Shown: piece by piece, positions 51,182 to 62,802 of the stretch | Numbering within the stretch: position 1 is the stretch's first letter | How the letters are laid out: each line of letters starts with the position of its first letter | Origin: Isoetes taiwanensis | Taxonomy: Eukaryota; Streptophyta; Lycopodiopsida; Isoetales; Isoetaceae | DNA length: 64,000 nt | NCBI GenBank assembly: GCA_021234155.1 | Contig: JAJEKV010000060.1 | Coordinates: forward strand, 558,001 to 622,000 | Reading direction: 5' to 3' | The notes under the pieces: generated by a model | What the model was told of the DNA's origin: nothing | What the model saw: the letters and a program-made list of their open reading frames with translations, nothing else | The model's database searches: none | Translations under genes and position numbers: made by a program

Positions 51182-53130
51182 AGTTGTGAAGGTGTCTGTA
51201 TCTATCTGCCCTCATTTCTAGGAATTAAGTTATCTGCCCTCAGTTCTAGGAATTAATTGAATTCCACTAAAGTGTGACATATATTCCCTTATATAAAATT
51301 GTGACATGAAGGAAATCTAGGTCGATTCACACTTACACAATAAGAAACACATCCCAGCAAGTCGAATCCCATTATGTTAAGATCATCCTCTAGATTTTGA
51401 ATTTTTGGTGCATGTTAGAGCACTCTTAGGCATGTTTTTGTGACACAAAGAAGAAGAAGGAAAGGACTTGCATGCCACGTGTCTTATTTACAATCAAGCT
51501 TAACAATATTTTAGAAAAAACTCAGATTGTTATTTTGGTTATTTGTCGGAGTGCGAATTATTCAGCAAGAGTTCATGTACTACAATAAAGTTAGAAGTCT
51601 GTCAAGTTTGAAATATAGCACATAACCAATTTTGACACGTACAAATATGGATGCATCAAATCAACCGGAAGGCTCTCCCGACAATCCTCCAAATCAATTG
51701 AAAGCTGCTATCAACCAACACGCATTTGAAATTGTTCTTGCCAAGAAAATTATTTCATGCATTCATTTGAAGTTTTTTATTCCATTTCTTTCATTTCAAT
51801 GTTCTTAGACATGTTCTTCGAAGCAAAACTTACACATTCAACTAGGAGTTCTAGGTGTCCATCTTTAACGAACAAGCAGGACAAATATTTGGGAATTATA
51901 GTGCTAATGAGTAGCTAGAATTAGAATCATAGGTCAAGCACCATATTTGAGGATTATAATGCTTGCAAGTTAGCTAGAATCAGAAGCACATATCATCAAG
52001 CACCATATCAATCAGAGTACAAGCTAGAAGCACAAATCAAACAGTGTATCGGATAGAGATACAAGCTAGAAGCACAGATCAAGCAACATAATGGACAAAG
52101 TTACAAAAAGCAATATGCATTTCTCAAATATGCCACAACGTCATTGTACAAGACAGAAAGACGGAATACGTGAAGTACTAAATTACTCCCATTGACTGAT
52201 CACATCAAAATCTAAATCTCTCTAAAATCATCTTGAATTTTATTGAAAGATGTGAACAATTCTATATTTTATATTTCATCATCCATGTCGTTGGAGGCAT
52301 GTATTCCTTTGTTATAGTAACATCATATTCCATATGCGTCATATTACCTATAGCTTCTTCTTTTTTTTCAACATAAAAACCAACAAGCACAAAGCAACGG
52401 CGAAGGCCGCTGCGACAAATTCTTGTATTGTGTAAAAACAATAGTTGAAACAAAGGCTATCGGTGGTTTTTATTCTTTTTTAGCAAAAACAACACTTGAA
52501 ACAATACGTAGTTTTAAAAAATAATGTGTTGTAATCCCTAGCAGTAATAGTTTATTAAGCTTTATTGGTCCTATGTTCGATTCCTGAGGAATGTAGGTTG
52601 TACATAACATGTGTGAACAATATAGGGATCTTTTTGACCCTAAAACATATGAACACATTTTTTTTAAGGACAAGATAATCTAGTGCAGTACCCATATGAA
52701 ATGCGGGTTTGGGACCCTAGACAGGTCGTATATGAAGGGGTTTTTGCTGACCCCTTCCTCTCACATGACGTATCCACTTTATACTAAGTGATGTCCTCGT
52801 GGTCCAATTGATCTTCTTAACATAAAAAGGAGCTCTATCCATCCTTGACAATTATAAAGTTTGCATCAACAAAAACACAAAGCCACAAGAATAGAAAAAT
52901 ACACGTAGTAAACATAATTGTTAGACGTAAAATATTAAATATTTATAACATTAGATACTCAAGATGGAAAATTCGTTCTCAAGAAGTAAAAACACAAAAA
53001 AGGCATTTATTCAAAAAAATTATAGTAGTTTTATCAAACAATCGTATTCTATAAAATATATTTCATGAAGGAAGCGTTAACAATAAATAAGCCTCGATAT
53101 GCAAACATGCTTTTAGGCACACGAGGAAGA
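51182..53130. other. Non-coding stretch with small repeats and a SINE-like box
   Basis: A tandem of about 30 bp (CTGCCCTCA-TTCTAGGAATTAA, twice) lies at 51207-51257. A degenerate repeat of about 45 bp (CAAGCTAGAAGCACARATCAA) lies at 51909-52090. A B-box-like GTTCGATTCC at 52575-52584 with a weak A box near 52540 suggests a SINE relic. No gene was recognised. Confidence 0.45.
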
Positions 53131-53177
53131 GGTTAGTATAAAAACGACCAATATATGTGTTGTGCTACAACTGCAAA

Positions 53178-53441
53178 ATGGAAAAGAAGGGGCTAATACT
53201 AATATTTCTTACATTGATGTTAATCATGGGGGTAAAGGGGGATTTTCCTCCTCTTTGTGAGACTACCACGATGTTGGAGATCATAAAGCCTTGCTTGGCC
53301 AATCATGAGGTGAAATGTTGTGGCTTAGCTTCCAAGTTAGCAATATGTCTTCCAGATGAAAGAATTTCTGCTGATGTCCGTAAAGTATTTTCTTTGTACC
53401 TTTGCAAAGTGTGCGGCTTTCATTCATTTCCTCACACTTAA
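53178..53441 (+). CDS. Small secreted Cys-rich protein (LTP-like?)
   Basis: An 87-aa frame starts at ATG 53178. A TATA-like GTATAAAAAC lies about 45 bases upstream. The first 21 residues form a signal peptide (MEKK, then a hydrophobic stretch to MGVKG). The mature part has seven Cys at residues 27, 39, 47, 48, 57, 76 and 79. The early C-X11-C-X7-CC spacing recalls the eight-Cys fold of non-specific lipid transfer proteins, but the later spacing does not fit well. A GTAAAG inside codons 68-69 could be a splice donor, in which case the real C-terminus lies in another exon. Secretion is well supported. The family is uncertain. Confidence 0.5.
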   Translation: MEKKGLILIFLTLMLIMGVKGDFPPLCETTTMLEIIKPCLANHEVKCCGLASKLAICLPDERISADVRKVFSLYLCKVCGFHSFPHT

Positions 53442-53754
53442 CTAAGTCCACTGTACTTAGTAGTATTATGACTTATGTTGTTATCAAATTTCCATGTAGT
53501 AGGAGAATTGCTATGTTTTCTTAATAAAGCATGCTCTTGTTTTCACACCTTTAACATTCTTTAAACTGATTTTACTTGAGGATACAACAATTTAATCTTT
53601 TGATATAGATATGTCAATGGCAAACTAAAAGGATCCAATTGAGGGATGAAATACAACAAAAACATGAGTCAAGATCAAAAAGTAATTCAAACGAATTTGG
53701 TCAACATTAGATTGTACCAACCCAATCCTTAGGGTACCATCCATTTGGTATTTG
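53442..53754. other. 3' flank of the Cys-rich ORF
   Basis: Contains an AATAAAGC poly(A)-signal-like word at about 53523. Nothing else was recognised. Confidence 0.4.
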
Positions 53755-54210
53755 AACTTAATTACCCACATTTACAAATGACATGGTCATGTATAGACAC
53801 TAGGCTACAAAAGCCTTGTAGGTCTTTTCTTTCCATGGAGATAAAAATGTTGTGCCTGTATTGTTATACCGATCAATGTCAAACAATCTTTGTATTAACA
53901 AGGCATTGCATGAATAAAAGCTTAAATATGTATGGCTTCAAGGTTTTTGGGATGCCATTCCGGTGTGGACCGGTGGACCCGCCCCTAACTTAATTACCCA
54001 CATTTACAAATGACATGGTCATGTATAGACACTAGGCTACAAAAGCCTTGTAGGTTTTTTCTTTCCATGGAGATAAAAATGTTGTGCCTGTATTGTTATA
54101 CCGATCAATGTCAAACAATCTTTGTATTAACAAGGCATTGCATGAATAAAAGCTTAAATATGTATATTTCAAGGTTTTGGGATGCCATTCTGTGGACCAC
54201 TGGTCTTTGA
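53755..54210. repeat. 232-bp tandem duplication
   Basis: Two nearly identical units begin AACTTAATTACCCACATTTA at 53755 and 53987. They differ by a few substitutions and small indels near the unit ends, so the duplication is recent. Short open frames are duplicated with it but show no protein features. Confidence 0.93.
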
Positions 54211-55784
54211 CCGGCCGTTAGTCGGGAGCAGTGTCACCGCCACGCTTTGAATGGCGCATCAAAAACTTGAAGCCACAATATGGCATTTGTGGAGCCATTT
54301 TTTTCTTTAGCGATGGCGATGGCAATGGCTTTTAGGTTTAAACAAGGCGGAGCTTAGGCGAGTTTTTTCTTTTTTTTGCAAGGATTCAAGATTCTCTGTT
54401 TTCTTAGTTCAGCTGTTTCTTTGCAAGTTTCAAGGATCGTCTGTTTCTTTTGCGCAGATTCAAGGAAGCATCGACTTGCTGTTGTCTGTTATCATATAAC
54501 GGGTTAAACCTGTCACCGCGGAATGGTCGACCCAACATACTATTCTGAAATGGAATTGTCTGCCACGTGGCAGCACAGAAATACAATGACAAAATTGGCG
54601 ACCCAAATGTCATATTGTATAAGTTTATTCTATCAAGAAGCAATTTTCTATAGCTAATCAACTATTTGTATGCTTGCGTTATGGTAAAGGCAACGGTTGT
54701 AAATATTTAAAGCCAACCACAATTCTTAATATCATATATTCATTAATAAATATAAAACATGATATTCCAATTTTTAAGAAAGATAAATAATCCTTTCTGA
54801 GAGATCAAAACTTTTTTTTTTCTTTTTTTGTTTAATCTTTTTGAGTAATGTGACATTACAGGTATACATAGCCAAATGGAGGAAGAGGGCACTTCTTGTT
54901 ATAAAATTACTAAAAGAGGTGTCAAGTATTGATAGCACATTTAAACCTGTAAAAAATGTTCCATTGTCATTCTTCATGTATATACCATACATTGTTGGCA
55001 CTGATCATGTATATCTATTGTCGTTAATTGTTTTTTATATATATATTTTTTTTTGGCATATATGCATAAACACGGTTGAACATTTCATGCAATTTGAAAG
55101 TGTCCGATCATTATTGACGTGGAAGGAAAATTGTCCTTTGGATATCCAGAATCATAAACTTACGACCTCGAAAATCACCAAAAATTTGGGGTCTACACAT
55201 TCATTGCCTCCAATGGTGGAATATAAAATCTTTCTCAATAAACTTACAGCGATCAAATATGCAACCATTTACTAGTCAAGCTCCAAATAAATTATGCAAG
55301 GCTTTTTCTGAATGCTGATTCGATTGGAATATCTTAGGAAGCTTTTTAGTTCAAGTGAAGTAGGGGTTGAATCGCCATGCTTGGAAAACCCCTTGAGAGA
55401 TGAGGTTTTCTTTTTTAACAAGTGTTTTCCTGTGACTCCCTTTAGCTTGCAATCTAACCTTATTTCATGGATGTGGAGTATAACAAAGTCGGAGCTCCAG
55501 CTAAGAAAACACTAGGCACATATGTCTAGCTCCAAATAGAATATTTGGATGGTGGAGCTTCTTGAGTAGAGCAAATTATGATGTGCTTCTCTTAATGCTA
55601 ACTCTCCTTTGCAGCTGGGATTTAGGGTTAGAATCTTAATAACAATAGGATTAACCATTGTAAGTATTTTACCCTCTGTAATGGCCATGATCCCACCTTA
55701 GATAGCTAATGAGTTCTTGATCTTTTACTTGTTGCTTAGTCAACTACAACTTTTGTGTAGATCTCCTCCCACAAAATACGGATA
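54211..55784. other. Non-coding stretch
   Basis: No gene was recognised. The longest frame (54841-55275) lacks an ATG start and any recognisable motif. Confidence 0.45.
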
Positions 55785-56200
55785 ACCCTTGACCACCTTG
55801 ATATCTTAGATTTCTAGGCCAGTTGAGTGATTATCCTCGGGTGCTTTGAGTTTATTCTTCAATATTTTTCTCTTGTCCAAACACTAGGTACATTAATATC
55901 TTCAAGTCCATAAGCCTTATGTCATAGCAAGTGTTGCATTTTCTTGTTGATGAATGTAGCATAGAACCATTAGCTTGACTTTAAATGCGGATAATCAGTA
56001 ATGCATGATCACCTTGGTCTCTGAGATTCTTAAGCCAATTGAGTGATTATCCTTAGGTGTTTTGAGTTTATCCTTAAATGTATTTCTTTCGTCCCCACTC
56101 TAGGTACATTAATATGCCATAGCAAGTGTTAGCTTCATTTTCTTGTTGATGAGTGTAGCATAGAACCATCAGCTTCATTTTCTTGTTGATAGTATAGTAT
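55785..56200. repeat. Diverged direct repeat, about 215-bp period
   Basis: Two units share TTGAGTGATTATCCT, GTTTTGAGTTTAT, CTAGGTACATTAATAT, CATAGCAAGTGTT and TTTTCTTGTTGATGA...GTAGCATAGAACCAT (about 55820-55970 and 56038-56170). A short third piece follows to about 56195. Confidence 0.75.
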
Positions 56201-56630
56201 ACAACAATGAGCTTGTTGGTTCGTGTAATAATACATATACCACTTGCATGGTTCACGCGTGTCAATTTAGAGAAGGAACTTTAAGCTAAGATAAAAACAA
56301 GATTCATTGCAAAGATAAAACCATGGCAAAGATAAAACAAGATTCATTGCTATATTCCAAGGCATATTGTAGACATATTCCACAAGAAGGCACATCCTAG
56401 ACATATTTCTTTTGAGCTTTGTTTTGTCTTTAGCCCTAAATCGAGGAGTCCTAGAAAGAAAAGGCTCTTTAATGCCCAAAAATATATCACAAAGAATATT
56501 ATTTTGGCAACCGCCAATTTTGCCATACAGAAGCAGAAAGAAACACACCTTTAATCACCGTCCAGCAAGATTCTCTTCCATTTGCTGCAATTATTTGCAC
56601 TTGAAAGGGACCTGAGAATACTAAAGCAGA
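56201..56630. other. Upstream region of the actinoporin-like gene
   Basis: AT-rich sequence with two overlapping copies of GCAAAGATAAAACAAGATTCATTGC-type text near 56288-56350. No gene was recognised. Confidence 0.4.
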
Positions 56631-56640
56631 GCCTATAAAT
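56631..56640 (+). promoter_or_regulatory. Probable TATA box of the actinoporin-like gene
   Basis: CCTATAAATT lies about 95 bases before the ATG at 56731. With transcription starting about 30 bases downstream, the 5' UTR would be about 65 bases. Inferred from sequence only. Confidence 0.5.
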
Positions 56641-56730
56641 TCTGAAACCAAGTTGAAGAAGCTTCAAGCATCCAAAGAGTCTAAGAAACAAGCTAAAGAG
56701 CAGAAGCAAGGCAGTGTTGAAGAAAAAGCT

Positions 56731-57228
56731 ATGGCTCAAGTATTGTCTGCAACTCACCTGAAGCTGCATCTTCCAAAATTCTGCACAGGCCCGGCAAACA
56801 AGAAGCTTGCAATCGCGCTGGTTAACAAGACGCAGGCAGTCCTAGACAGTCCGGCAGTGTACACAGAATTAGGGAAACCTGTCTTTGATGAAGAGCCGCC
56901 GCAGCAAATCCAGAATGATCAAGCCCTAATTTTTGCACCAAATATTGCCGCCGGAATGCTGGTTTACAGCATCTGTGGCCGCGATTCTTCGCTTGTAATA
57001 ATGTGGACCTCTGACGCCTGGAATCTGCGGGTTGTAGAAGGCCGATCCTCTGCTTCTGCCGTTGTTTTCAAAGATATGTTTAATAACGGTGCCAAGATCG
57101 GCGATGATTGGAAAGTTAAAGAAAATACTGGTTGCTACAAAGGAGTTCCTTACCTTCTTGAAGCTTCCAAAAAGGGCTTCGGCAGTCCGGCGCTCAAGAT
57201 CAACCTCTCCTGGAATGCTCGCCCTTGA
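56731..57228 (+). CDS. Actinoporin-like pore-forming protein, 165 aa, intact
   Basis: The frame from ATG 56731 (context AAAGCTATGG) to 57228 is uninterrupted and intronless. The length fits actinoporin-type proteins, a single beta-sandwich domain with an N-terminal amphipathic helix that binds sphingomyelin-type membranes in sea anemones. Relatives occur in mosses and ferns. Here a short N-terminal segment (residues 1-24) is followed by a strand with the ALVNKT pattern (29-34), a Pro-rich loop (56-57), an aliphatic AAGMLVYSICG strand (73-83), the VIMWTSDAWNLRVVEG core (89-104) and a C-terminal ALKINLSW strand (154-161). Three Cys (18, 82, 135) are present. There is no signal peptide, so a cytosolic location is expected. 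Family placement is by pattern recognition without alignment. A related aegerolysin-like fold is an alternative. Confidence 0.68.
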   Translation: MAQVLSATHLKLHLPKFCTGPANKKLAIALVNKTQAVLDSPAVYTELGKPVFDEEPPQQIQNDQALIFAPNIAAGMLVYSICGRDSSLVIMWTSDAWNLRVVEGRSSASAVVFKDMFNNGAKIGDDWKVKENTGCYKGVPYLLEASKKGFGSPALKINLSWNARP

Positions 57229-58465
57229 TGTCACTAACACCATAGCCAGCTTAACATTCTAAAAATCAGAGAATATATATATTGCAGTATTTACTAAATC
57301 CTTTGTAGTAAACGTTCTTGTTGGCCAATGATTTTAGCAATGATTTTAGTGGGTCTTAAATGGATTCATTTGTACACTAGGGGAGGGTGGCCGTCCACGG
57401 CGGCAGACCCACTTGCGGATGTGGCAAGCCCCTTCCCACGGATCGCAAAATGTGCGGGAGGGTTTTCGTAGTTTCCGGTGAAGCGCAACTCCGTGGTGGT
57501 CCATCGAGGGCTCTGCCATAGTCATAGAAGGCAGCCTTACGAGTCTTCTTGCTAGAGGGAGCTTCAAAAGTCCTGCCAGAGTTTTTAGAGTTCATGCATC
57601 ATGTTTGGCACAGGGATTCCTGGGGCCTTCACATGGATTGATAGTTCTGTTTTGAGATAGTATTCTGCTTCACAGGTATTTTTTCTGCTTCACAGGTATT
57701 TTCTTGTATGCTTGCAATGCAATAGATAAACTGCTATTAGGTCTGATTTTCCAGAAAGATTACTTGTGTGCATTAGGATTAATATTGGTGGTTCCTATGC
57801 TCTGCCATATTTGTTTGTTCTTCATTCAGTCTTTTCTACATTAATTCAGCCTCTAATTTTGACACACTAGAGTCATGCTAGTCTGGGCTTCTATTATCGT
57901 CATTCTATCTACTTCTGGCATTTAACACATTTTGTTTTTCTTTTCTGACTAATTTGATGGTTATGCATCTTGGTTTGGAAATATTTCCTTATACACTATG
58001 CTAATTTGAGGTTGTTGGCATTCAGCTTCCAATCCAATAGCCAAGAACTTTTCATTATCCAAATAATGAGGGCTGCTTTGCTGTTTACATTGGCCTTACG
58101 TTCCCCTTGAAAATTGTACATCCTTGTTCCTATCATGCTTCATTTTCCTCTTTAACTGTTTTTACTTCATCCTTTATTACTTGATAAAAGGAGAATTTCT
58201 GAGCTGATGGTAGATAGTAGATGGAGTCATATTAAAAGGGTCTAAAGTATTGATGTCATGTGTATGTGTAGGCATATTGATAGAGAGATTTGTTGTTTCA
58301 AATGTTCTGCTCCTTGTGGAATCAGTAGATAGAAATAATTGTTTCATGTTTGTTCACGTAAATATTATGCCTCAGATTTTACCTATTCTTGATTCTGTGA
58401 TTCAACTTGGTTTTCTTACTTCTGGTCGTCTGCTGTTCAAGAGAAATAATTAAATGGTGTTTGTT
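57229..58465. other. Region downstream of the actinoporin-like gene
   Basis: 57360-57600 is clearly GC-richer than its surroundings and has a 72-codon minus frame starting at ATG 57595, but no recognisable protein. The rest is T-rich and resembles intron sequence leading to the alpha-galactosidase fragment. Confidence 0.4.
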
Positions 58466-58700
58466 CTACAGGGTGACCTGCAGACAAATCCAAGCACATT
58501 CCCATTTGGTATGAAATCTCTTGCAGATTATATCCACTCAAAAGGTTTCAAGTTGGGGAATCTTTGGTGATGCTGGATAAGTTCCGTGTGATACCGTTGT
58601 GCATTCTTAATATATAGTATTTGCACTCGTAGGTTTTTCACATGTTCATATTGGCCAGGATCACTCTATCATGAAGTTCAAGATGCACATGGCCAGTGAG
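58466..58700 (+). pseudogene. Alpha-galactosidase (GH27) fragment, two exon pieces
   Basis: GH27 enzymes remove terminal alpha-galactose. Piece one (58472-58570) reads DLQTNPSTFPFGMKSLADYI and HSKGFKLG, then after a one-base insertion IFGDAG, the strand of the barrel before the catalytic centre. Piece two (about 58655-58688) reads YWPGSLYHEVQDAH after an AG acceptor-like site at 58631-58632. The rest of the gene, including the catalytic Asp exon, was not found nearby. The kept intron indicates a DNA-level duplicate that has decayed. Confidence 0.7.
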
Positions 58701-61286
58701 GAATCTTGTAAATGTAATTGCTCTCTTGACTTTAGGATAACTAAAGGACATCTTTTTTCAAGGTATTGCTACTTGTTACTGAAAATGACATTTCCTTTTC
58801 TTGAAGTGAACCTTTGGATATCATTCTAAAATTCGAAAAAGCGAATATCTTATAATTTCATTTTGTAATGTTTCATGCCATGTACTCTATGCAGATAAAT
58901 AGAGGGACCTCTCTTTAGACTATTGAAACGGTGAGTTTCAGATCATAAATTTGTGGCACTAGGTGAGGCTTCACTTCAGTTTCCTCAATATAAAAAATAT
59001 TAGCTCTAAATATGTGCTCAAGTGACATGGAGTGTATGCTAATCTTTTTGTTTTTTTAAATGTTAGATACGTGAATAAAAAAGTTCATGAACAAGAAAGC
59101 TAGAACACGAGGCTGATGGCTTGACATAGGTCAGAAACATAGGAACAGATTGGGGAGGTCTTGACATATGTCAGGAACAAGGGGCTTGTGTCTTCACATG
59201 CAAAGTTTAACTTGAGGCATTGGCTGAATTCAAACGTTGTTAGTGTTCATAAAATCTTGTTAAAATATAATTTTGATGTTAGTTTGAGCTCTCAATCTCA
59301 CTTAAAAGATAATTTAAGCCTTATTTCCCAAAAAAAATTGTCCTCCCCTTGCAATTTTGCAAGGCAAGCCTTCAAGGGCCATGCTGGTAGCCTATATGGT
59401 TGGGACCTCAGCCTTGGTGGTACCTTTACCCCCACCACTTTGGCACATCAGAAGTTGAACTGTCGTTACCAGCTTGGCATGCAATAAAGTTTGCCTTGCA
59501 CGTGAACTTGTTGGGCATGTTGCCATGCAGGCTGCATGGCTTGCAACATGTTTACGTGGCTGCTGTCACAATTTTCCCCTTAAGTGAGCAGCCAGTGGTC
59601 ACCCTCCCCTAAATTTGTCTCGACGGCCTTTCTTTAGTTGTAAACCCATGGGTTTGGACCCACTATTAACGTCTTGTGTAACATAATGATGTCTAATGTG
59701 CCCATTGGAAACACATGTGGGAGTTCAAATCACTACATTACTTGCAAGTTATTCACTCTTCACTTCCAAACACCAATCCGGCACATGCATGCCATAACTG
59801 AGAGTAAAGTGGATCGGGAGTTGTAGGAGAAATGAGATGGTTTGATATTGATATTGATTTTACAAGGTGATATTGTAGAAAGATAATTAATGCGATATTC
59901 CATCTGTAGGCTTAATTTTCTTTAGATTCTCACATAGATATTTTTTGATGTTATCCCTAGGATCAATCTTAATTGTCATTGTTCGGATTCTGGAATATGG
60001 ACAAACAAGATACCCTCCTCAATAAAAGCATCAACTAAAAGCAATTGTGTTTCCAAAAAATTGAAACAACATAGATTTTTCCATCCAATAACACATAAAA
60101 ATTGGCATTCACCCCAGCCCTAGGATTATAGAGATCTCAACAATTTAAAGCCAGAAATTAAAATTGGTTAACCTTACCCTTATGCAGGACTGGGTTGGAC
60201 ATGATTGATTGAACAACATCTTAAGCTGCTACTTTATAAAGAACGTGATTACAAAGACAAAAAGGAATTTTAAATTATACATAACTTTAGTACTCTCAAA
60301 ATTCACGATAAAGCTCACAATGACTTTTTTACATTTTTGAAGTGTTCTCTGTAGCCTAGAAGGATGAACTTAACAATAAAAAGAAAAAAATATTGATTAT
60401 ACCAACTCTCACATGCATCAACGATTTTCAAGATAAAAAAAAAAAACATAAAGCCTTCCTTGAGATAAACGTGACGGCACATATCTTCCTAAATGTGGAA
60501 AAATTCCATCCTACATTTTAGTTAGCCGTGATCGTGTTTGAGCTTGTAAGTATAGACTGTCATTCTTTATGTATTATGTTCTTATTGTGAAAACAATCTT
60601 AAGCTTTAGATCATGTGGGTCAAGAATCCCATTGCTCACGCTGCCATTCAACATGAACTCGGATCATTCTCATTGAAACTAGATTTAAGGAAGCATGCCA
60701 TTTCTTTGTATCTTACATTTAACAATTGTCTACAGACTCCATTACATATATCCATTCTGTATGCCCACGATTAATGACCGGTATCGCCAGGCACTCCATT
60801 TGATAAAGACATAGCATTGAGACCAATTCTTTGCCCCACATGTGGTTGATTTGCAACAATTTGATAATCTAGCAGTTTAGAATATTATGTTATGGAACAC
60901 ATCGATTTACTGCCTAATAGAACTTGCGACAAACCATTTAAAGGCTGGTACTGCCCAAGGCAAACAACAGTCTCTCATGCCAAAAAGTAGAAGGTAATAT
61001 TGAGATCAAAGATCCAATTCATATGGAATTATATTGGTGATTCATTGGGAGTGCAATATTTGTCATTTGCAACCAGTTATCAGAGTTTTATGGTCTTGTG
61101 GTTTAGATTCTCCTTGGGTGCAACAGATGACTACAGACACACATATATTTTTACGTAAAAAGGCCCACAAAATAAATCACAATAAACCAACATTTTGCAG
61201 AAGCTCAGCTGGCCTGCTAAAACTCTAGGTGTTTTCACCAAATATTTTTTTTTTTGAAAGATCAAGTTAACTAATATTAATCCCCC
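58701..61286. other. Long non-coding stretch
   Basis: AT-rich, without recognisable genes or clear transposon ends. A 108-codon frame at 59161-59487 has no recognisable features. Confidence 0.45.
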
Positions 61287-61886
61287 AAACCATTAACATC
61301 CAACATATAAAAATTAAATCCCCCAACACATAACAACCAACACATAACAACCATTGACATTAACAACCAACACATAACTACCATTGACATTAATTAACAC
61401 AACCATTGGGTCCAACACATTTAAATTAAAATCCCCCTTAAACCCCCTTTGGTTTGGGTGCATATTCACACGGGGGTGACTCCGGGCAACGAGAGCTGTT
61501 GGATAGGTATATTCACCCCTTATTCCTTAATCTACACCGTATATAAAGTTCCTCGTTTGTGGGGTATGCAAGTACAAAATTTGCTATACTGTATAACAAG
61601 ATTCACAAAATACTATAAGATTTCAGTTTAATACTATATGGTGTTGATTTAAATGACGTGCAAAATACAATTATGAGGGCTCTCCGCCCCACGTCACCCC
61701 CCGTGTGAATATACACCCAAACCAAAGGGGGTTTAAGGGGGATTTTAATTTAAATGTGTTGGACCCAATGGTTGTGTTAATTAATGTCAATGGTAGTTAT
61801 GTGTTGGTTGTTAATGTCAATGGTTGTTATGTGTTGGTTGTTATGTGTTGGGGATTTAATTTTATATGTTGGATGTTAATGGTTTG
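61287..61886. mobile_element. Long hairpin (foldback) element
   Basis: Two arms of about 194 bp, 61287-61480 and 61693-61886, are almost perfect reverse complements. The weaker match continues inward to about 61497 (GGGC..GAGAGC). The loop of about 200 bases encodes nothing. Each arm has inner repeats of an AACAACCAACACATAACAACC type. Such structures are typical of foldback DNA transposons or MITEs. No target duplication was identified, so the superfamily is open. Confidence 0.8.
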
Positions 61887-62572
61887 TGTTGCAAAAATTT
61901 TTGGCCCCTTGGAGGCCTTAGGGGACGCCACCCCCTCCCCACCCGGTGTGACAAAAATTTTAGAATTCAAACCAAAAAACTAGAATTCATTTGAGGCTTT
62001 CATCACTGTAGCTTTTAAATTTCATCACAATAAAACAAATAGAACATAAGTAAAAGTTACCATAAAGATAGAGCAGATTGATCCCATTATTCTGAAAGTC
62101 ATAAAGTTTGCAACACCCATACACAAACATTTTTCAACTGGAATTTAACAGAAGCCTTTGGCCTCCATGGATTCTTGTAGTGAGAAACTAAAGTGGGAAA
62201 CTTTTTCGCTTGTTAGCACAAGGATCTAGAAGCCTTGGAATTTGCTTAATAACTGCCTCAAAATCTAAAATGCATGGTAATTTTTGCAAGCTTCATTGAA
62301 TGAGCCATAAAACAATATCCAATAGCTAAATCAGTATTAATCAATTTTGGTAGGATGTGAAAGCCTACCAAACCCGGCCGAAAATTTGCTGTTTTAGCAT
62401 AGATAACTTAACCAAACATATCCATATCATACATTATCAAAAAAGATCTGGGAGAGAGCTTTCCAACATAATAAAAATCATCGAAAACGAGCTCGGATTA
62501 AAAGTTATGATAAGAAATGTGTTGCTTGGCGGGAAACCGCACTACATGCGCCCTTCAAGCCCTTCATGTGCC
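61887..62572. other. Non-coding stretch
   Basis: A C-rich patch (CCACCCCCTCCCCACCC) lies at about 61930-61946. No gene was recognised. Confidence 0.4.
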
Positions 62573-62802
62573 CATTATGCACCACACACACAAAAAGAGG
62601 GCTTTTGTTTGTGAGCCATTGGTTGTTGACCATTATGTACCCGCCACACGCAAAAAAAGTTTTGTTGTGAGCCATTGGTTGTTGACCGACCATTACGCAC
62701 TACATTACAAAAAAGGGCTTTTGTTGTGAGCCATTGGTTGTTGACCATTATGCACCACACGCACAAAAAAAGGGCTTTTGTTGTGAGCCATTGGTTGTTG
62801 AC
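62573..62802. repeat. Tandem repeat, four units of 55-60 bp
   Basis: Units start at 62573, 62631, 62691 and 62746 with CATTATGCACCACACGCACA-like text. Each ends GTGAGCCATTGGTTGTTGAC. Open frames across it are products of the repeat. Confidence 0.93.

Noticed and set aside
48908-52532. Shared 22-base word AGTTTTAAAAAATAATGTGTTG at 48910 and 52510
   Set aside because: It is AT-rich and similarity does not extend beyond the word, so it is probably chance or too short to interpret.
54841-55275. 144-codon open frame
   Set aside because: It opens with TTG, has no motif, and lies in AT-rich DNA.
57346-57595. Minus-strand 72-codon frame in a GC-rich patch
   Set aside because: It has an ATG, but there is no recognisable domain or splice evidence, so it is only mentioned as a composition anomaly.
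62573-62802. CRISPR-like array
   Set aside because: Units are directly tandem with no unique spacers, and the context is eukaryotic.
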